Part shown: one piece after another, positions 60,794 to 64,000 of the stretch
How positions within the stretch are numbered: the stretch's first letter is position 1
How the letters are laid out: each line of letters starts with the position of its first letter
NCBI RefSeq assembly: GCF_040822085.1
Contig: NZ_CP162006.1
Span: 3,658,001-3,722,000, forward strand
DNA length: 64,000 bases
Direction of reading: 5' to 3'
Source: Rhodoferax sp. WC2427
GTDB taxonomy: Bacteria; Pseudomonadota; Gammaproteobacteria; Burkholderiales; Burkholderiaceae_C
Notes under the pieces: model-generated
Databases searched by the model: none
The model's input: only the letters and a program-made list of their open reading frames with translations
Told to the model about the DNA's origin: nothing
Program-made: the position numbers and the translations under genes

Positions 60794-61606
60794 TCAGTGC
60801 CCGTGGGCCAGATGGCTCACCAGCATCACCAGGCCCATGCCTATCAGCAGCCAGGCAACCTGTGCGGCCGTGGCGCGGGCGCTCAGGCGGGTTTGCAGTT
60901 GCGGAATCAGGTCGGCCAGCGCCACGTAGATGAAGCTGCTGCTGGCCACCACCAGAAAGTACGGCAACCAGTCGTGCAGCAAATCCACCAGCCCGTAGCC
61001 CACCATGCCGCCCAGGGCGGTCACGGCCCCGGCCAGCGACACCTTGAGCAGGGCCACCCGGCGGTTGCTGGAGCTGCCCCGCAGCACCACCAGATCGCCC
61101 ATGTGGTGCGGCACCTCGTGCACCAGCACGGCCAGCGCCGCCACAAAGCCCAGCTGGAGGTCGGCCATGAAGGCCGAGGCGATCAGGATGCCGTCGCCAA
61201 AGGCGTGTACGCTGTCGCCGGTGAGCACCGCCCAACCGCCGCTGCGGGGCGGGCTGCCATGGTCGTGGTGGTGGTGTCCGTGGTCGTGGCCTGCATGCCC
61301 GGCATGCGCATCGGCCTGCGGCCCGTGGTGGTGCTCATGCCCGTGGTGCCATAGCTCGGCTTTGTCGAGCAAAAAGAAGAACACCAGCCCCACCAGCAAG
61401 GTGCCAAACAGCTCCTGCGGGCTGACCTGGCTCTCGAACGCCTCGGGCAGCAAATGCATGAAAGCCGTGGCCAGCAGCGCACCGGCGGCCAGGCTCAGCA
61501 TGTGCTGGGTATAGCGCGCCAGCACCCCAAAACTGAGGACCGCCGCCACCCACACGCTGCCAATACCGGCGCACAGGGTGGCGATCAAGATTGCTACTAA
61601 AGTCAT
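60794..61606 (-). CDS. ZIP family metal transporter
   Basis: 270-residue inner-membrane transporter with about eight helices. A His-rich loop lies between helices 3 and 4 (HHGHEHHHGPQADAHAGHAG, then further His runs), and helix 4 carries HAFGDGILIASAF and helix 5 VLVHEVPHHMGDL, the metal-site motifs of the ZIP family. It would take up zinc, iron or manganese. ATG at 61606 is used; the first 8 codons overlap a half-copy of the dispersed intergenic repeat. Convergent with the chemoreceptor gene. Confidence 0.93.
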   Translation of the reverse strand: MTLVAILIATLCAGIGSVWVAAVLSFGVLARYTQHMLSLAAGALLATAFMHLLPEAFESQVSPQELFGTLLVGLVFFFLLDKAELWHHGHEHHHGPQADAHAGHAGHDHGHHHHDHGSPPRSGGWAVLTGDSVHAFGDGILIASAFMADLQLGFVAALAVLVHEVPHHMGDLVVLRGSSSNRRVALLKVSLAGAVTALGGMVGYGLVDLLHDWLPYFLVVASSSFIYVALADLIPQLQTRLSARATAAQVAWLLIGMGLVMLVSHLAHGH

Positions 61607-61654
61607 AGCTGGTGGTGCGCGCAGAATCTGCGCGGAGGGGTTAAAAGGTTCTAA

Positions 61655-61816
61655 GGCGACGTTGAATGAGTCACCGCGAGGCGGCGCGCCATGGATCGGG
61701 ATGGGATGCAAGGCGCAAGCCGCAGACATAGCTCGGGCCATGTCGAGGATTTGCAACGCCGCAGACCGCCCGAGTCCAGGGAGGCGCAGACCGCGAGGGA
61801 CTCGTTCAGCGTTGCC
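61655..61816. repeat. Inverted-repeat-flanked intergenic element
   Basis: Left end (61655-61674, GGCGACGTTGAATGAGTC...) and the reverse complement of the right end (GGCAACGCTGAACGAGTC..., 61797-61816) match with three mismatches over the first 18 bases. About 120 bp lie between, containing further short repeats: GGCGCAAGCCGCAGAC and CAACGCCGCAGACC. It fills most of the 247-bp gap between the ZIP and kynA genes. A mobile non-coding element or structured RNA are both possible. Confidence 0.45.
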
Positions 61817-61853
61817 CAGAATTGTAACGATTCACCCCACCCCGCCAGCCCGG

Positions 61854-62714
61854 CTACAAATTGGTGCGCAGGGTCCAAATCTCGGGGAACAGCACTACAT
61901 CCAGCATCTTGCGCAGGTAGCTCACGCCGCCGGTGCCGCCGGTGCCGCGCTTAAAGCCGATGACGCGCTCCACGGTGGTGACGTGGCGAAAGCGCCAGAG
62001 GCGAAAGCTGTCCTCCAGGTCGGTGAGCTTTTCGCCGAGCTGGTACAGCTCCCAGTGCTGGCGCGGGTCGCGGTAGGCGACCAGCCAGGCGGCCTCGACG
62101 GCGGGGCTGGCCAGGTAGGGCTGGGTCCAGTCGCGCTGGAGATGGCTGGCAGGCACGGCCAGGCCGCGGCGGGCCATGAGGCGCAGGGCTTCGTCGTACA
62201 GCGACGGGGCTTCAAAAGCCGCCTGCACCAACGCCAGCAGGTCGGGGCGGTGGGCGTGGGGCTTCAACATGGCGGCGTTCTTGTTGCCCAGGGCGAACTC
62301 GATGCAGCGGTACTGCGCGCTCTGGAAGCCGCTGGAGCTGGCGAGAAAAGGGCGCATGGCGCTGTATTCGGGCGGCGTCATGGTGGCCAGAACGTCCCAG
62401 GCGTGCACCAGCTGGTCCATGATCTTGCTTACCCGGGCCAGCATCTTGAAAGCGCTGTGCAGGTCGTCGCTGGCCACGCAGCGGATGGCGGCATGCAGCT
62501 CGTGCAGCATCAGCTTCATCCAGAGTTCGCTGGTCTGGTGCTGCACGATGAACAGCAGCTCGTCGTGGGCGGGCGACAAGGGCTTTTGCGCCGACAAAAT
62601 ACTGTCGAGCTGCAGGTAGTCGCCGTAGCTCATGGACTGGCTGAAGTCGAGCTGGGCGTGCTCTTCCTGCACGATTTTTTCGGTGTGGCCGATCGGGTTG
62701 TGAGGGCAGCCCAT
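61854..62714 (-). CDS. kynA: Tryptophan 2,3-dioxygenase
   Basis: 286-residue heme-dependent dioxygenase that opens the tryptophan indole ring to N-formylkynurenine in the cytoplasm. Family landmarks are [39 protein letters not shown] (active-site His in the N-terminal helix), [36 protein letters not shown] (His heme ligand) and [19 protein letters not shown]. Length is normal. Starts 1 bp after the kynureninase stop codon and is cotranscribed with it, forming a kynurenine-pathway unit. Confidence 0.96.
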   Translation of the reverse strand: MGCPHNPIGHTEKIVQEEHAQLDFSQSMSYGDYLQLDSILSAQKPLSPAHDELLFIVQHQTSELWMKLMLHELHAAIRCVASDDLHSAFKMLARVSKIMDQLVHAWDVLATMTPPEYSAMRPFLASSSGFQSAQYRCIEFALGNKNAAMLKPHAHRPDLLALVQAAFEAPSLYDEALRLMARRGLAVPASHLQRDWTQPYLASPAVEAAWLVAYRDPRQHWELYQLGEKLTDLEDSFRLWRFRHVTTVERVIGFKRGTGGTGGVSYLRKMLDVVLFPEIWTLRTNL

Positions 62715-62715
62715 A

Positions 62716-64000
62716 TCAGGTCACCGCGCTGATCTTGTGGAACTCGGGGCGCTGCCACTCTGCGGTTTCCAGCACCTCGCGCAGTTGCTCCACCGCATGC
62801 CACACGTCTTCATAGCCCACATACAGCGGGGTGAAGCCGAAGCGCAGGATGTCGGGGTGGGCCGCGCCGTCGCCCGCGCGGAAGTCGCCGATCACGCCGC
62901 GGGCGATCAGCGCCTGGACGATGGCGTACGCACCCTCGGCTTTGCTCAAGGACACCTGCGAGCCGCGCCGGGCGTGTTCGCGCGGGGTGGCCAGCGCCAG
63001 GCCGAAACCGGCGCAGCGCTGCTCGACCAGGGCGATGAACAGGTCGGTCAGGGCCAGCGATTTCTGCCGCAGGGTTTCCATGGCCGTCTGGTTGGGGACC
63101 AGGGTGGCGGCTGCCGCAAACACGTCCAGCCCGCACTCCAGGGCCGACAGGCTGATCATCGGCTGGGTGCCGCACAGGTAGCGCTGCACGCCGGGCGCGG
63201 GGCGGTAGTCGGGTGTGAAGGTAAACGGCGTGGCGTGGCCCCACCAGCCGGCCAGCGGCTGCCAGAAGCGGTCGGCATGCTTGGGATTCACCCACACAAA
63301 GGCCGGGGCACCGGGGCCGCCGTTGAGGTATTTGTAGCCGCAGCCCACGGCAAAGTCGGCCCCAACACCCGCATCAGCGCCGGTCAGGTCCACCGGCACC
63401 GCGCCCGCGCTGTGCGCCAGGTCCCACAGCATGAGCGCGCCTGCAGCATGGGCGGCGGCGGTGACGGCGGGCATGTCGTGCATGGCGCCGGTGCGGTAGT
63501 TCACGTGGGTGAGCATCAGCACCGCCACCTCGGGCGTGAGGGCGGCAGCGATTTCTTCGGGCTCCACCAGTTGCAGGGTCAAGCCGTGCTGGCGGCACAG
63601 CGATTCGGCGATGTACAGGTCGGTGGGGAAGTTGCTGCGCTCGCTGACGATCAGCTTGCGCTGCGGTGCGTCGGCGCTGGCCAGATGGATGGCGGCGGTG
63701 AGCACCTTGAACAGGTTCACCGAGGTGCTGTCGGTGGCCACCACCTCCCCGGGCCGGGCACCGATGAGGCGGGCGATCTGGTTGCCCAGGCGCTGCGGCA
63801 GGTCGAACCAACCGGCGGTGTTCCAGGCCTTGATGAGGTCGGTGCCCCATTCCTGGGTGACCACCTCGGCCACGCGGGCGGCGGTGGCGCGGGGCAGCGC
63901 GCCCAGGGAGTTGCCGTCCAGGTAGATCACGCCCGCCGGCAGGCTGAAGTGGTCGCGCAGGGGGGCCAAGGGGTCTTGCGCGTCGAGGCGCAGGCAGTCG
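62716..64000 (-). CDS. kynU: Kynureninase (5' end cut by window)
   Basis: PLP-dependent enzyme that splits kynurenine into anthranilate and alanine. Visible residues run from [18 protein letters not shown] to the stop; the true start lies past the right edge, since the codons before LAPLRDH continue the family's DCLRLDAQD stretch. Marks are [75 protein letters not shown] (PLP Lys) and [14 protein letters not shown]. Adjacent kynA completes two of the three steps from tryptophan to anthranilate; a formamidase gene is not in view. Confidence 0.95.
   Translation of the reverse strand, partial: DCLRLDAQDPLAPLRDHFSLPAGVIYLDGNSLGALPRATAARVAEVVTQEWGTDLIKAWNTAGWFDLPQRLGNQIARLIGARPGEVVATDSTSVNLFKVLTAAIHLASADAPQRKLIVSERSNFPTDLYIAESLCRQHGLTLQLVEPEEIAAALTPEVAVLMLTHVNYRTGAMHDMPAVTAAAHAAGALMLWDLAHSAGAVPVDLTGADAGVGADFAVGCGYKYLNGGPGAPAFVWVNPKHADRFWQPLAGWWGHATPFTFTPDYRPAPGVQRYLCGTQPMISLSALECGLDVFAAAATLVPNQTAMETLRQKSLALTDLFIALVEQRCAGFGLALATPREHARRGSQVSLSKAEGAYAIVQALIARGVIGDFRAGDGAAHPDILRFGFTPLYVGYEDVWHAVEQLREVLETAEWQRPEFHKISAVT

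Noticed and set aside
1..64000. tRNA, rRNA, CRISPR array, insertion sequence or prophage genes
   Set aside because: No cloverleaf-like gene, direct-repeat array, transposase, integrase or phage structural motif was recognised on reading both strands.

Overview
The window looks like part of the chromosome of a Betaproteobacterium of the Comamonadaceae (a Rhodoferax/Polaromonas/Acidovorax-like organism; this is inferred from gene content, gene style and a dispersed intergenic repeat, not from a marker gene). Most of it, from about 15 kb to the right edge, is GC-rich with tightly packed genes. The first 14.2 kb is visibly AT-rich and is one functional block. No rRNA, tRNA, CRISPR array, integrase or insertion sequence was recognised.

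Region 1 (1-14,163, all on the minus strand) is an exopolysaccharide operon of the exosortase A (XrtA)/PEP-CTERM type. In transcription order it holds an outer-membrane export lipoprotein, a Wzc-like chain-length protein, a tyrosine autokinase, an outer-membrane beta-barrel protein, an ExeA-like ATPase, UDP-GlcNAc 2-epimerase, a polysaccharide deacetylase, a FemAB-like protein, a glycosyltransferase, exosortase A fused to EpsI, a UDP-sugar dehydrogenase, and a second glycosyltransferase cut by the left edge. Several neighbours overlap or nearly touch. No PEP-CTERM substrate protein is visible here. Upstream (14,164-15,066) is about 0.9 kb without a supportable gene.

Region 2 (15.1-29.4 kb) is a mosaic of single genes and divergent pairs: a ferredoxin-type reductase, an NAD-dependent epimerase-like protein, an M14-type carboxypeptidase-like protein, thioredoxin TrxC, an old-yellow-enzyme reductase, an EVE protein, two small proteins, a diiron/MBL-fold protein, a GlxA-type regulator beside an NmrA-like SDR, DUF924 and TerB proteins, and an M23 peptidase. 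A noteworthy unit at 25.0-28.5 kb pairs a ferritin-like diiron protein, a methyltransferase and a MAPEG protein with a divergent AraC regulator.

Region 3 (29.6-44.6 kb) contains a diguanylate cyclase, DNA polymerase I, an MFS transporter with a divergent IclR regulator, penicillin-binding protein 1A, a secreted DUF1800/DUF1501 pair, an EamA transporter, and a heme-type membrane protein divergent from a TetR regulator. A perfect 47-bp palindrome lies between polA and the MFS gene, next to a clear rho-independent terminator.

Region 4 (44.7-52.6 kb, minus strand) encodes a complete extra cytochrome c oxidase (subunit II with fused cytochrome c, subunit I, two subunit III-like proteins, subunit IV), reminiscent of coxMNOP, followed by small genes for a membrane protein, EthD, VOC and NTF2-like proteins and a LysR regulator.

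Region 5 (52.7-64.0 kb) carries an amaB-like aldehyde dehydrogenase/FAD oxidase/thiamine-diphosphate enzyme operon divergent from the LysR gene, then DUF4019, GST and FmdB-like genes, a methyl-accepting chemotaxis protein with an FNR-like box upstream, a ZIP metal transporter, and the kynureninase-tryptophan dioxygenase pair (kynureninase cut by the right edge). Six copies of an imperfect two-stem palindromic repeat sit in intergenic gaps across the GC-rich part.
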